Assembly: GCF_023516595.1 (NCBI RefSeq)
Contig: NZ_JAMGBG010000150.1
Coordinates: forward strand, 1 to 39,991
Source: Streptomyces neyagawaensis
GTDB lineage: Bacteria > Actinomycetota > Actinomycetes > Streptomycetales > Streptomycetaceae
DNA: 39,991 nt
Direction of reading: 5' to 3'
The notes beneath the pieces were generated by a model. It searched no databases, was not told where the DNA came from, and saw only the letters and a list, made by a program, of their open reading frames with translations. How positions within the stretch are numbered: position 1 is the stretch's first letter; every line of letters begins with the position of its first letter. The translations under genes were made by a program, and so were the position numbers. Positions 7,474-16,282 of this stretch are shown here, one piece after another.

Positions 7474-8472
7474 TCAGCGGGCGGCGAGGAGGTCGAGCGT
7501 GTCGATCACCCGGTTCGAGAAGCCCCACTCGTTGTCGTACCAGGCGACGACCTTGATGTGGCGGCCGTCGACGCGGGTGAGGGCCGAGTCGAAGATCGAC
7601 GACGCGGGGTTGCCCGTGATGTCGGACGATACGAGCGGGTCCTCGGAGTACTCGAGGATGCCGGCGAGCGGCCCCTCCGCCGCGGCGCGGTACGCCGCGA
7701 GCACCTCGTCGCGCGTCACGTCGCGGGCGACGGTCGTGTTGAGTTCGACGATCGAGCCGACCGGCACCGGTACGCGGATCGAGTCACCCGACAGCTTGCC
7801 GTCGAGGTTCGGCAGCACCAGGCCGATCGCCTTGGCGGCGCCGGTCGTGGTCGGCACGATGTTGACGCCGGCGGCGCGGGCGCGACGGGCGTCGCGGTGC
7901 GGACCGTCCTGAAGGTTCTGCTCCTGCGTGTAGGCGTGCACCGTGGTCATGAACCCGTGCTCGATACCGGCGAGTCGGTCGAGGACCGCGGCCAGCGGGG
8001 CGAGCGCGTTGGTGGTGCAGGACGCGTTCGAGACGATCGTGTGCACGTCCGGGTCGTAGGCGTCGGTGTTGACCCCGAACGCGAGGGTGACGTCCGCGCC
8101 GTCCGACGGGGCGCTGACGAGCACCTTCTTCGCACCCGCGTCGAGGTGGGCGCGGGCGGCCTTCGCCGAGGTGAAGCGGCCGGTGGCCTCCAGGACGATG
8201 TCGACGCCGAGTTCGGCCCACGGGAGCTGCGCCGGCTCGCGCTCGGCCAGCACCGTGATCCTGCGGCCGTCGACGACGAGGACGTTGCCGTCGACGGTCA
8301 CCGGCCGTCCGAGCCGGCCGGCCGTGCTGTCGTACGCGAGCAGTCGGGCGAGCGTGGCGGGCTCGGTCAGGTCGTTCACGGCGACGACCTCGAGGGCGCT
8401 GTCGCGCTCCAGCAGCGCGCGCAGCACATTGCGTCCGATGCGGCCGAATCCGTTGATGGCGATGCGAGTCAT
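7474..8472 (-). CDS. gap: Glyceraldehyde-3-phosphate dehydrogenase, type I
   Basis: This 332-residue cytosolic enzyme oxidises glyceraldehyde 3-phosphate to 1,3-bisphosphoglycerate with NAD in glycolysis. INGFGRIGRNVLRALL is the Rossmann dinucleotide motif at the N terminus. SNASCTTN carries the catalytic Cys, and HAYTQEQNLQDGPHRDARRARAA is the expected phosphate-binding and S-loop region. WYDNEWGFSNRV closes the family signature. The ATG at 8472 follows a purine-rich ribosome site (AAGGGAAGGGA). Length is normal for the family. It stands alone, not with pgk and tpi, so it is probably a secondary gap copy rather than the main glycolytic one. Confidence 0.95.
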   Translation of the reverse strand: MTRIAINGFGRIGRNVLRALLERDSALEVVAVNDLTEPATLARLLAYDSTAGRLGRPVTVDGNVLVVDGRRITVLAEREPAQLPWAELGVDIVLEATGRFTSAKAARAHLDAGAKKVLVSAPSDGADVTLAFGVNTDAYDPDVHTIVSNASCTTNALAPLAAVLDRLAGIEHGFMTTVHAYTQEQNLQDGPHRDARRARAAGVNIVPTTTGAAKAIGLVLPNLDGKLSGDSIRVPVPVGSIVELNTTVARDVTRDEVLAAYRAAAEGPLAGILEYSEDPLVSSDITGNPASSIFDSALTRVDGRHIKVVAWYDNEWGFSNRVIDTLDLLAAR

Positions 8473-8671
8473 GAGTGGGGTCCCTTCCCTTCGCCACCAG
8501 GCTCGCCTGCCGGCAGGGCCGCTGACAGTGGCGGTATCGCCATGGTTCAAAAGGATCCCGCCAGGGCGGGTTCCGGGCGGGGAGGTCCCGCCGGGCAGGT
8601 GACTCGTCCCAGGTGGGAGCGGGCTCTGGGAGGCGAGGGGCGGCCCGCGCCGGTCAGGCCAGTCGCCCCCG

Positions 8672-8742
8672 GCGGGGGCTGCGCACCCAGGCGGGGGCTG
8701 CGCACCCAGGCGGGGGGGCTGCGCGCCCAGGCGGGCGTCTGC
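8672..8742. repeat. 19-bp tandem repeat between AraC-type and gap genes
   Basis: The unit gcgggggctgcgcacccag occurs at 8672-8690 and 8691-8709 without mismatch. A third copy at 8710-8730 has two extra G and one change, and a degenerate fourth follows. It fills much of the 284-bp space between the stop of the regulator gene and the start of gap. It could affect gap expression or be a replication-slippage expansion. Confidence 0.75.
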
Positions 8743-8756
8743 ATGCCGCGGGCGGC

Positions 8757-9713
8757 TCACTCGCCTCGCGTGAACGTGCGCCGGTACTCGCTCGGGGTCG
8801 TGCCGAGGATGCGCTGGAAGTGCAGACGCAGGTTGGCGCCGGTGCCGAGACCGACGTCGGCGGCGATCTGTTCGACGCTGCGCTCCGAGCGTTCGAGTAG
8901 TTCTCGGGCCAGGTCGATACGGGCGCGCATCACCCACTGCATCGGCGTGTAGCCGGTCTCCTCGACGAAGCGCCGGGAGAACGTGCGCGGTGAGACCCCC
9001 GCCTGGCGGGCCAGCAGGTCGAGGGTGAGGGGATCGCCGAGCCGGTGCAGCGCCCATTCGCGGGTGGCGGCGAAGCGTTCGCCGAGCGGCTCGGGCACGC
9101 TGCGCGGCACGTACTGGGCCTGGCCGCCGCTGCGGTAGGGGGCCGCGACCAGCCGCCGGGCCGCGTGGTTGGACGCGGCCACTCCGAGGTCGCCACGCAG
9201 GATGTGCAGGCACAGGTCGATGCCGGAGGCGGCGCCCGCCGAGGTGAGCACGCTGCCCTCGTCGACGAACAGCACGTTCTCGTCGACCTGGACGAGTGGG
9301 TGCCGGGCCATGAGTGCCCGTGTGTAGTGCCAGTGCGTCGTGGCGCGCCTGCCGTCGAGCAGGCCCGTGGCGGCGAGCGCGAAGGCGCCGGTCGAGATGG
9401 CGGCGAGCCGCGCGCCCCTCGCGTGGGCGGCGATCAGCGCCTCCACGACGGCCCGCGGCGGATCCTCGCGGTCCGGGAACCGGTAGCCGGGGACGAAAAC
9501 GATGTCGGCCCATGCCAGGGCGTCGAGGCCGTGGTCGACGTGGTACGCGAGGCCGTCGCCACCGGTCACGAGACCGGGTGTCGCCCCGCACACCCGCACC
9601 TCGTACGGCATGCTCGCGCGCGTCGTGAAGACCTGCGCGGGGATTCCGACGTCGAGCGGCTTCGCGCCCTCGAGCACGAGGACGGCGACACGATGCAGGC
9701 GGGAGGCTGACAC
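8757..9713 (-). CDS. GlxA-type transcriptional regulator (DJ-1/PfpI plus AraC helix-turn-helix)
   Basis: This 318-residue regulator has an N-terminal DJ-1/PfpI amidotransferase-like domain (about 8-190) and a C-terminal AraC/XylS DNA-binding domain (about 215-315). AISTGAFALAATGLLDGRRATTHW is the typical nucleophile-elbow region, with Thr where active enzymes have Cys, so the domain probably senses rather than catalyses. LDLLARQAGVSPRTFSRRF and VEQIAADVGLGTGANLRLHFQR are the two helix-turn-helix motifs. The start is the GTG at 9713; no Shine-Dalgarno is visible, so it may be leaderless. It lies upstream of gap in the same direction, 284 bp away, so joint transcription is possible but not shown. 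Confidence 0.9.
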   Translation of the reverse strand: MSASRLHRVAVLVLEGAKPLDVGIPAQVFTTRASMPYEVRVCGATPGLVTGGDGLAYHVDHGLDALAWADIVFVPGYRFPDREDPPRAVVEALIAAHARGARLAAISTGAFALAATGLLDGRRATTHWHYTRALMARHPLVQVDENVLFVDEGSVLTSAGAASGIDLCLHILRGDLGVAASNHAARRLVAAPYRSGGQAQYVPRSVPEPLGERFAATREWALHRLGDPLTLDLLARQAGVSPRTFSRRFVEETGYTPMQWVMRARIDLARELLERSERSVEQIAADVGLGTGANLRLHFQRILGTTPSEYRRTFTRGE

Positions 9714-9821
9714 GGGAAGAGGTTACGTGGGGCGTGCCGCCGACGGATCAAGGTGTGATCGTTCCCGGGCGGGTCACGGTACGCGCACCCGCACGACGGT
9801 CTCCTCGTCACGGAGTTCTGA

Positions 9822-10082
9822 CGCGCTCCCGCCCGTAGTGATCACAGGAGGGTCACCATCATCCAGCCCGGAGAAGGCGACTTCCGGGCGTTCAGCGCTT
9901 TCTGCCCGCACAGGGGCTGCATGGTCAAGTCGATCGGCGACAGTGCGATCCGTTGCCCGTGCCACGGCAGCAGCTTCGACCTCGCGGACGGCTCCGTGCT
10001 CGGTGGGCCCGCCACCACGGGGCTGATCCCCAAACCGTTGCAGATCCGCCAGGGCAGGATCGAGATACCCGCGGACGAATGA
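9822..10082 (+). pseudogene. Rieske [2Fe-2S] domain with no start codon, probable 5'-truncated remnant
   Basis: After an in-frame TGA at 9819-9821 the frame runs 86 codons to a TGA at 10080-10082 and encodes a clear Rieske domain. FCPHRGC is box 1 and CPCHGSSFDLADGS box 2; both Cys/His pairs for the cluster and both disulfide Cys are present, followed by GPATTGL and IPKPLQI. Full-length Streptomyces Rieske lipoproteins have a signal and linker before the VTIIQPGEGDF strand; those are missing. No ATG, GTG or TTG lies upstream in frame. A textbook ribosome site, AGGAGGG at 9846-9852, is followed 5 nt later by ATC, not ATG. It is either a decayed gene or one using ATC, or the base is misread. 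Confidence 0.7.
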
Positions 10083-10167
10083 CGAACGGGCAGGGGGCGA
10101 GCCCACGGCGTCGCGGCAGTGGGGGAACGGGCCGGGAGTTCGGGGCCGGAGGGGGGCCGGAGGCCGT

Positions 10168-10192
10168 GCCCGCCCGCTGTCAAGGGGCGGGC
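10168..10192 (-). terminator. Hairpin downstream of the kinase gene
   Basis: GCCCGCCC (10168-10175) pairs with GGGCGGGC (10185-10192) across a 9-nt loop, just past the kinase stop codon. It is very GC-rich and lacks a T tract, like other Streptomyces terminators. Confidence 0.5.
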
Positions 10193-10208
10193 GGGCGTGG
10201 GCGGCGGG

Positions 10209-12110
10209 TCAGCCGGCTTCCATCGGGTACGTCGAGATGATCTGGCCCTTGGTGTTCGCCTTGAGGTAGCCGCCGCCGTAGTCGTTGGCGAGGTAGACGC
10301 TCATGGTCGGCTCGTCGTCGAAGACGCCGGGCGGGTTGATGACGAGGTAGCGGGACGTGGGGTCGTCGACGCCGAGGGTCTTGTCGGCCTTGCGGAACAG
10401 CCCGGGCACGGCGTCCCACGCGAAGTCGTCCAGGTCGGCGGGGCCGTCGCCGCTGGTGATCGTGCCGCCGGGGCCGTCCTTGACGGCGACATCGCCACCC
10501 CGGTAGCTGAAGCTGTCGTACAGCTTCTCCTTGCCCTTCACGGGCGCCTCGGCCACCGCGTACTCGGGGTAGACGACGTAGCGGGTGACCTTCGAACCGC
10601 CCATGACCGCCTTGAACTTGGCGGCGGTGGTCCGCAGCCCCTCCTCGGTGAGCAGGTCGCCGGTCTTCTTCGAGGTGCCGTCGTCCCCGGCGTCGGACTT
10701 CTCGTCGTCCTTGGTGGCGTCCGGTGACGCCGTGGCACCGGACCCCTCGTCCGCTGTGCGGGAGTTCGCCGACGCCCCGGGGTTCTTCACGTCGCTTCCG
10801 GAGTCGGGCAGCAGCGTCCACACCAGGACGCCCGTCAGTGCCGTCGCGGCGACGGACGTCACGACGGTGAGGAGAGGGCGTCGCCGGGGAGGGCTGCCGC
10901 CCCCCGTCACCTTGGTGGCGGGCTGGGGCACGACGCCGAGGTCGGGAACGGCGGGCCCGCCCTGGCCGCCCGTCGGGCTCCACGGCGAGGCGCCACCGGC
11001 GGTCGGCGACCCGGCTCCCTGCGCCCCGGAGGTGGGGAATCCCACCGGTCCGGAGTGACCGGCTCCAAGGGAACCCGTCCCGGAGGCGCCCGTTCCAGCG
11101 GGACCCGTTCCAGAGTGTCCCGTTCCGGGCGGCGGTGCGAGCCGGTACGACGTGGCGGACGGGTCCGCGGGCGGCGGCGGACCGAACGACGGCGGCGGGC
11201 CGAAGCCGGGGGCCGGACCGAAGGCGGGGGCCGCGTCGGCCGGTGTACCGCCGGCCGCCGGGGGCGCGGCCTGTCCCGCCGCGACGGCGAGCATGCGGTC
11301 CACCTCCTCCGCGCCGGGCCGCGCGAGCGGGTCCTTGACGAGGAGGGCGGTCAGGACACCCGTCAGCGGGCCGGCCTGACGGGGCGGCGGGACGTCCTCA
11401 CTGAGCACCGCGGCGAGCGTGGCGAGCGTGCTGTCCCGGCGCAGCGGATGGTGGGCCTCGACGGCCACGTACAGCATCATCGCGAGGGACCACAGGTCGG
11501 AGGCGGGGCCGCCCTCCTTGCCGCTGACCCGCTCCGGCGCCATGTAGTCGGGCGAGCCGATGACGGAACCGGTGGCCGTGAGGCTCGTGGCCTCACGTAC
11601 GGCGGCGATCCCGAAGTCGGTGAGCACGGGACGTCCGTCGGGGCGCAGCAGGACGTTCGCCGGCTTCACGTCCCGGTGCTCGATGCCGACCGCGTGCGCG
11701 GCGCGCAGCGCGTCGAGCACCTCCCGGCCCATGCGGGCCGCCTCGGACGGTTCCAGGCGGCCCCGGTCGAGGCGGTCCTGGAGCGAGCCGCCGGTGAGGA
11801 GCTCCATCACGATCCACGGGTAGGTGCCCTCACCGCCGTCGACGATGTGGTGGATGGTGACGACGTTCGGGTGGTGGACGCGGGCGAGGGCCCGGGCCTC
11901 CCTCAGTACGCGTTCGCGCAGGGTGCGGGCGCCCTCCGGGTCGTACTCGGCGAGGCCGGGGTCCGGCGGGCGGACCTCCTTCACGGCGACCTCGCGGTGC
12001 AGCGCCAGGTCACGGGCGCGCCAGACCCATCCCATTCCCCCGCCGCCAAGCCGCCCGACGAGTTCGAAGCGGCCGTCGATCACCCGTCTGCCGGGCTCCG
12101 TTCTGCTCAT
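10209..12110 (-). CDS. Membrane-anchored Hanks-type serine/threonine protein kinase
   Basis: This 633-residue kinase phosphorylates Ser/Thr of cytosolic proteins. The catalytic domain spans about 14-275: glycine loop RLGGGGMGWVW, Lys44 in VAVKEV, catalytic HRDVKPANVLL (Asp147), DFG at 165-167 and GSPDYMAPE. A long Pro/Gly-rich linker (about 285-405) contains FGPPP and TGxSG repeats. One membrane helix follows (PLLTVVTSVAATALTGVLVW, about 413-433), then an outer region of about 200 residues that is not a PASTA domain and that I do not recognise. The ATG at 12110 lacks a clear ribosome site. The outer domain may sense a cell-surface signal. It stands alone, with no adjacent phosphatase or FHA gene. 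Confidence 0.92.
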   Translation of the reverse strand: MSRTEPGRRVIDGRFELVGRLGGGGMGWVWRARDLALHREVAVKEVRPPDPGLAEYDPEGARTLRERVLREARALARVHHPNVVTIHHIVDGGEGTYPWIVMELLTGGSLQDRLDRGRLEPSEAARMGREVLDALRAAHAVGIEHRDVKPANVLLRPDGRPVLTDFGIAAVREATSLTATGSVIGSPDYMAPERVSGKEGGPASDLWSLAMMLYVAVEAHHPLRRDSTLATLAAVLSEDVPPPRQAGPLTGVLTALLVKDPLARPGAEEVDRMLAVAAGQAAPPAAGGTPADAAPAFGPAPGFGPPPSFGPPPPADPSATSYRLAPPPGTGHSGTGPAGTGASGTGSLGAGHSGPVGFPTSGAQGAGSPTAGGASPWSPTGGQGGPAVPDLGVVPQPATKVTGGGSPPRRRPLLTVVTSVAATALTGVLVWTLLPDSGSDVKNPGASANSRTADEGSGATASPDATKDDEKSDAGDDGTSKKTGDLLTEEGLRTTAAKFKAVMGGSKVTRYVVYPEYAVAEAPVKGKEKLYDSFSYRGGDVAVKDGPGGTITSGDGPADLDDFAWDAVPGLFRKADKTLGVDDPTSRYLVINPPGVFDDEPTMSVYLANDYGGGYLKANTKGQIISTYPMEAG

Positions 12111-12270
12111 GCGGGGAGCCTAGACGGAGGCGACGACAACAGGGACGGTGAGTCCCGGTTCGTGAGGAATCGGAGATCAACGGCGGAGGGGAGAAGGAAA
12201 CGGCTGAGCACGGTCGTACGTCCGGGGTTGCCGCTCACCCCTCCGGATGCGCGCACCGGCCGACGGCGGG

Positions 12271-12927
12271 TCAGTCGCCGAGTCCGGCGTCGCGGGCCCT
12301 GGCCACGGTGGCCGCCCGGGTGGTGGTGCCGAGTTTGTTCATGATGGCGGACACATGGTTGCGGACGGTCTTCTCCGCGAGGTACATGGTGCGGGCGATC
12401 TGGTGGTTGCCCTGGCCGCGGGCCACGAGTTCGAGGATCTCCCGTTCCCTGACGGTGAGTTGGGGGAAGACCTGGGCGGCGTACGCGCGCTGCGGCTGGG
12501 TGAAGAAGGCGTTGATGCGCTGGGCGACGGCCCGGCCGTAGACGGCGTTGCCGGACGCGACGGCCAGTACGGCGCGGACGATCTCGGTACGGTCGGCTCC
12601 CTTGAGGAGGTAGCCGCGGGCTCCGGCCCGCAGGGCTCCCATGAGGGTCTGGTCGTCCTCGTGCATGGTGAGCACGAGGACGGCGAGGTCGGGCTGTGCG
12701 GTGAGGAGTTCGCGGATGGCCGCGGTGCCGTCGAGGCGAGGCATGGCCAGGTCGGTGAGGACGACGTCCGGTCGGGTGCGTTCGACGGCGGCCAGGAGTT
12801 CGCGGCCGTCGGCGGCTTCGGCGACGATGTCGACGCCCTGTTCCCCGGCGAGGGCGGCGACGAGACCGAAGCGGTACATGGGGTGGTCGTCGGCGACGAC
12901 GACGCGGACGGCGGTCGCGGTGGTCAT
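12271..12927 (-). CDS. NarL/LuxR-family response regulator
   Basis: This 218-residue regulator is the DNA-binding partner of the adjacent sensor kinase. Its receiver domain (about 6-125) has the acidic pair in VVVADDHP, the phosphoacceptor Asp in DVVLTDLAMP and Lys in YLLKGA. The LuxR helix-turn-helix (about 150-210) contains LTVREREILELVARGQGNHQIA and KTVRNHVSAIMNKL. Its ATG overlaps the TGA of the kinase gene in ATGA (12924-12927), so the two should be translated together. Target genes are unknown. Confidence 0.95.
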   Translation of the reverse strand: MTTATAVRVVVADDHPMYRFGLVAALAGEQGVDIVAEAADGRELLAAVERTRPDVVLTDLAMPRLDGTAAIRELLTAQPDLAVLVLTMHEDDQTLMGALRAGARGYLLKGADRTEIVRAVLAVASGNAVYGRAVAQRINAFFTQPQRAYAAQVFPQLTVREREILELVARGQGNHQIARTMYLAEKTVRNHVSAIMNKLGTTTRAATVARARDAGLGD

Positions 12928-14882
12928 GGTGCCTCCAGGGGCAGCACGGCGGTGAGCACGGTTCCGCCGGCGCCCGGCCGGACGGTCAGGCTGCCGCCCC
13001 GGGCCTCGGCGCGGCGGCGCATCGAGGCCAGTCCCACTCCGGGGACGAGCCGGGGCGGCAGGCCCCGGCCGTCGTCGGTGACCGTGATGTGCAGGGTGTC
13101 GTCGCTGACGGTCAGGCGGACGTCGGCGCGGTCCGCGTCCGCGTGGCGGGCGACGTTGGTCAGTGCCTCGGTGACGATGCGGTAGGCGGAACTCTCTACG
13201 GCGGGTGGCAGGGGAGGCAGTTCGGGGGCCGTGATGTCGATGGTGACCGCGGGGGTGAGGGTGCGCGCGTGTCTGCGGGTGGCCTCCAGGAGACTCATGT
13301 GGTCGAGGGCGTCCGGGCGCAGGTCGTCGATGATGCGCCGGATCTCGCCCACCGCGCCGGGCACTTCGTCGCGCATGCGGTCCACCAGGAGGCGGGCGGC
13401 GGCGGTGTCACCGCGGTCCAGGCTGGCGGCGGTGGCCTGGAGGCCGAGGCCCATGCCGGCCAGGGACGGGCCGAGACCGTCGTGGAGGTCCTGCCGGAGC
13501 CGGTCGCGTTCGAGTCGGGTCGCCTCGATGACCTGGTCGCGGTGGGCGGCGACCAGATCGGTGAGTTCGAGGGCGCGGGCGATCACGGCGACCTGCTGCG
13601 CCAGGGCCTCCAGCAGCCGCAGGTCGTCCCGCCCGTACGGTTCGCCGGGCGCGCGGTCGGCGACGGTGAGCGTGCCCAGGGGCCGACCGGCCAGCCTCAG
13701 CGGCAGGGTGAGGCCCGGTGCCGGTGGGGTGCCGGCGGTGGCGCGGACGGCTCCGTCCGGGCCGGTGAGACGGACCGAGGGGGCGCGGACCGCGTGCCGG
13801 ACCACGTCGAGCGCGCCGGGCAGCAGTTCCTCCTCGTCCCCGTACGCCACGCGGTCGCCGAGGCGGGCCAGGGCCCGCAGGGGGTCACGGCGGGCGCCGT
13901 AGATCCACCAGTCCACCGCCTGTTGCAGCCGGTCCCGGGCCGGTGTCAGGGCAACGGCGACCACGGCGGCGGCCAGGACGCCCGGCAGGGGGCTCGGTTC
14001 CCACAGCGTGCCGATCGCGGCGGTCGTGAGGAGGTAGAGGGCGGCCACCACGGTCGTCAGGAGCCCGTAGACCAGGCCGCGACGCAGGACGGCCTCGATG
14101 CCCAGCATGCGGTAGCGGAGCACCCCGACGGCGACGGCCGCGGGTACGAGGACGGCCAGAGCCGCCCGGACGAGCGGGCCGGCGAAGAACGAGGTGCCCA
14201 CGACGACGGTCAGGACGGACAGCATCCACGCCAACTGCTGGCGTTCGGGTGGCTCGGAGCGGACCAGGCGGCGCAGCGCGTGCGCGGTGACGGCCAGCGC
14301 GCTCAGGCCGATCAGCAGGAGGCAGAGGGCGATCAGGGGGCCGAGGACGGCGGCGGGCAGGGCCACCGGTGGCGTGCGGCCGGGGACGATGTCGTCGTAG
14401 GCGTCGGGGTCGAACACGGCGGCCAGAGTCAGTGTGCCGATGCCGACAGCCGCTACGGCGACGGTCCACCGCAGCCACCTCGCGTCGAGGCGCCCGCCCG
14501 GGTACAGCGCCAGGACGACGGTGGGGAGGGCGAACAGGGACGGGACGTGCGCGCCGCCCGCCACGGCGGCCACGGCGGCGGCGCCCGGCCAGTCGCGGTC
14601 GGCCGTGGCACCGTGGCTGCCGTACGCGGCGAGGCCGAGCTGCCAGGCGCCGGAACCGCCGATGAGCAGGAACAACCAGCCGAGCGGGTTGCGGGGGCGC
14701 AGCACGGTCAGTACCGCGCCGGCGGCTGCCCAGGACACCAACGCCGAACCCATCAGGACGACTTCGGCGACGGGCTGCTCCTGACCGGGGACGGCGGGCA
14801 GCGCGGCCCGCGCCCATCCGGCGAGCGCCACCGCGATGACACTGGTCAGCACGACCGACCACACGACCACGCGCACAGGCAC
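12924..14882 (-). CDS. Sensor histidine kinase, HisKA_3 (DegS/NarX type)
   Basis: This 652-residue membrane kinase autophosphorylates on His and passes the phosphate to the regulator at 12271. The start is placed at GTG 14882 (VPVRVVVWSVVL), just before the first membrane helix; GTG 14876 is also possible. The N-terminal half (about 1-330) has roughly ten hydrophobic segments; a GAF-like region follows (about 345-450). LERDRLRQDLHDGLGPSLAG is the HisKA_3 phosphoacceptor region, and the HATPase domain has VTEALTNVARHA, TVTDDGRGLP and GLASMRRRAEARGGSL. Length and architecture fit the many-helix Streptomyces family. The signal sensed is unknown. Confidence 0.92.
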   Translation of the reverse strand: MPVRVVVWSVVLTSVIAVALAGWARAALPAVPGQEQPVAEVVLMGSALVSWAAAGAVLTVLRPRNPLGWLFLLIGGSGAWQLGLAAYGSHGATADRDWPGAAAVAAVAGGAHVPSLFALPTVVLALYPGGRLDARWLRWTVAVAAVGIGTLTLAAVFDPDAYDDIVPGRTPPVALPAAVLGPLIALCLLLIGLSALAVTAHALRRLVRSEPPERQQLAWMLSVLTVVVGTSFFAGPLVRAALAVLVPAAVAVGVLRYRMLGIEAVLRRGLVYGLLTTVVAALYLLTTAAIGTLWEPSPLPGVLAAAVVAVALTPARDRLQQAVDWWIYGARRDPLRALARLGDRVAYGDEEELLPGALDVVRHAVRAPSVRLTGPDGAVRATAGTPPAPGLTLPLRLAGRPLGTLTVADRAPGEPYGRDDLRLLEALAQQVAVIARALELTDLVAAHRDQVIEATRLERDRLRQDLHDGLGPSLAGMGLGLQATAASLDRGDTAAARLLVDRMRDEVPGAVGEIRRIIDDLRPDALDHMSLLEATRRHARTLTPAVTIDITAPELPPLPPAVESSAYRIVTEALTNVARHADADRADVRLTVSDDTLHITVTDDGRGLPPRLVPGVGLASMRRRAEARGGSLTVRPGAGGTVLTAVLPLEAP

Positions 14883-15322
14883 ACCCCATTCTCCGGTCGC
14901 CGCCGCACGGACGACAGCGTTCCGGCGCCGCTTCCTCGGTGGCGTCGGGCGGACCGGGCGTGGGGTCGACGGGTGGGGCGGCGCGCCCGAGTGCCCACGT
15001 CGGTGTACGAGGACGCCGTACCTGGCGCACCGACGTCGGCGAACGGAGACGCCGCCCATGCGGGGCGCCGTCGCCGTCCACTGCCGGTGGCCGGGGGCTG
15101 CGGCTTCTCGTCCTCCTCCTGGCGGGGGCCTGCCCGCCGCAGCCGCCGTGGGGACACTGTGCGGCCCGGGGTGGGTGTGGGGCGCGGGGCCGGGGTCCCG
15201 GCATGGGCGGCGGGTTGCCCGGGTGGGCCGGGACGGGCGGCTCAGGCGGCCGGGCACCCGGGCGGGGGACCGTGGTGAACGCCGAAGTCCGGCAGCTCAC
15301 TTCCGACGCACTTGGGGTGCCC
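14883..15322. other. Intergenic region between divergent kinase and lipoprotein genes
   Basis: This very GC-rich region must carry the promoter of the two-component operon and that of the lipoprotein gene at 15323. Several frames are open through it, but they are Arg/Pro/Gly-rich with no ribosome site or domain. CGTCGG and CCGACG motifs recur around 14999-15040. No convincing promoter, hairpin or gene is visible. Confidence 0.5.
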
Positions 15323-15679
15323 ATGTACACAACGGCCCGTCGTCTGTTGTTCACCGGGGTTGTCGCTCTCGCGCTCGCGACCGTCACGGCCTGCGGTGAC
15401 GAACCGCCCGACACCGTCCCCGACGACGGCCAGTGTGTCGCCTGGGAGGCCGCCACATGCGGCGTGCCGGCGCCCGGGCCGTCGGAGGAGACCTCCCTGC
15501 CGGACCCGGTCGTGACCGACGACCCCACCATCGAGCCTTGGGACTCCACGGACCCGTACGTCCCGGACGGTCCCGGCGGCGTCACGGAAGGGTCGGGCTG
15601 TGCCTACTGGGGCGAGATCGGCTGCGGCGACGACCAGACCATCACCGTTCCGCCGCCCGACCTGCGGCCGTGGTCCTGA
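15323..15679 (+). CDS. Small lipoprotein, unknown function
   Basis: This 118-residue protein has a lipoprotein signal (MYTTARRLLF, a hydrophobic stretch, then VTAC, Cys at about 25), so it should be anchored to the outer face of the membrane. The rest is acidic and Pro-rich with no recognised domain; it contains CVAWEAATC and CAYWGEIGC, two similar Cys-X-X-W/Y motifs about 60 residues apart that could form disulfides. The ATG at 15323 follows GGGG at -8. Its 3' end overlaps the convergent membrane-protein gene by 38 nt. Confidence 0.7.
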   Translation: MYTTARRLLFTGVVALALATVTACGDEPPDTVPDDGQCVAWEAATCGVPAPGPSEETSLPDPVVTDDPTIEPWDSTDPYVPDGPGGVTEGSGCAYWGEIGCGDDQTITVPPPDLRPWS

Positions 15680-15962
15680 ACCACGGGGCGCCGCCGGTGT
15701 GGCGGGCGGGCGACATGGTGCGGACCTCACCGGCGCCGGCCGGGCGTCGGCCCTGCAACCACCGGCTCGTCATCGTGAGCAGCCCGGTGAAGACGACGAG
15801 GAAGAGGACGGACAGCCACATGGGCCGGCTTCCGGGCTGTATCCATCCCTCCCAGGCGGCCAGTGCCGCCCACCCGGAGGCCGCCACCGCGTAGAAGGCG
15901 CGCATGCGGCGCAGTTGACGTACGACCCGCTGGGGCATGGGGTGATCGCTCTCGGATGCCAT
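15642..15962 (-). CDS. Small membrane protein, two predicted helices
   Basis: This 106-residue protein has two hydrophobic stretches: FYAVAASGWAALAAW and MWLSVLFLVVFTGLLTM. A basic segment (VVRQLRRMR) comes before the first, and a hydrophilic Arg-rich tail after the second. The ATG at 15962 (MASESDHP) was chosen; a second ATG 8 codons later (MPQRVVRQ) is an alternative. No strong ribosome site decides. It resembles small Streptomyces membrane proteins of unknown role. Its tail overlaps the 3' end of the convergent lipoprotein gene. Confidence 0.6.
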   Translation of the reverse strand: MASESDHPMPQRVVRQLRRMRAFYAVAASGWAALAAWEGWIQPGSRPMWLSVLFLVVFTGLLTMTSRWLQGRRPAGAGEVRTMSPARHTGGAPWFRTTAAGRAAER

Positions 15963-16282
15963 GCCGCCCCGTGTACCCCCGACGGCCCCCGATTCACCGC
16001 CGCCGCGCCGGATTCTGATGGCGGGTATCCACCCGAGGCCCCCATCGCGTCTGCCCGAGGCCGCGTGACGACGTCGCCGTGCGTCGCGCGCGCACGCCAC
16101 GACGGCCTTCGCCGGTTCACCGTGTCGCCCCGGCCCCCCGTGTCGAACCAGCCCCCCTCCGTGTCGCACCGGCCCCGTGTCCGCTTCGATCCCGCCGCGC
16201 GCGGAGCCCCCGCTCCGCTCTCCGACCAGCATGGAAGTGGCCCGAGCGGGCAGACGGGGTCCCCCGAGACGTTGGAGGAGCC
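15963..16282. other. Intergenic region with CCGTGTCG repeats
   Basis: This lies between two small membrane-protein genes and must hold the promoter of the gene at 16283. CGTGTCG-containing motifs recur at about 16119, 16138 and 16160, with a variant near 16174. The spacing is about 20 bp, so the sites lie roughly two helical turns apart. They could be regulator sites or chance in GC-rich DNA. Confidence 0.4.

Noticed and set aside
8672..8742. CRISPR array
   Set aside because: The units are directly adjacent with no spacers and no cas genes are present.
13089..15278. Long open frame antisense to the sensor kinase
   Set aside because: High GC third positions keep the reverse frame open; it is Gly/Gln/Arg-rich with no domain, and the kinase on the other strand has clear motifs.
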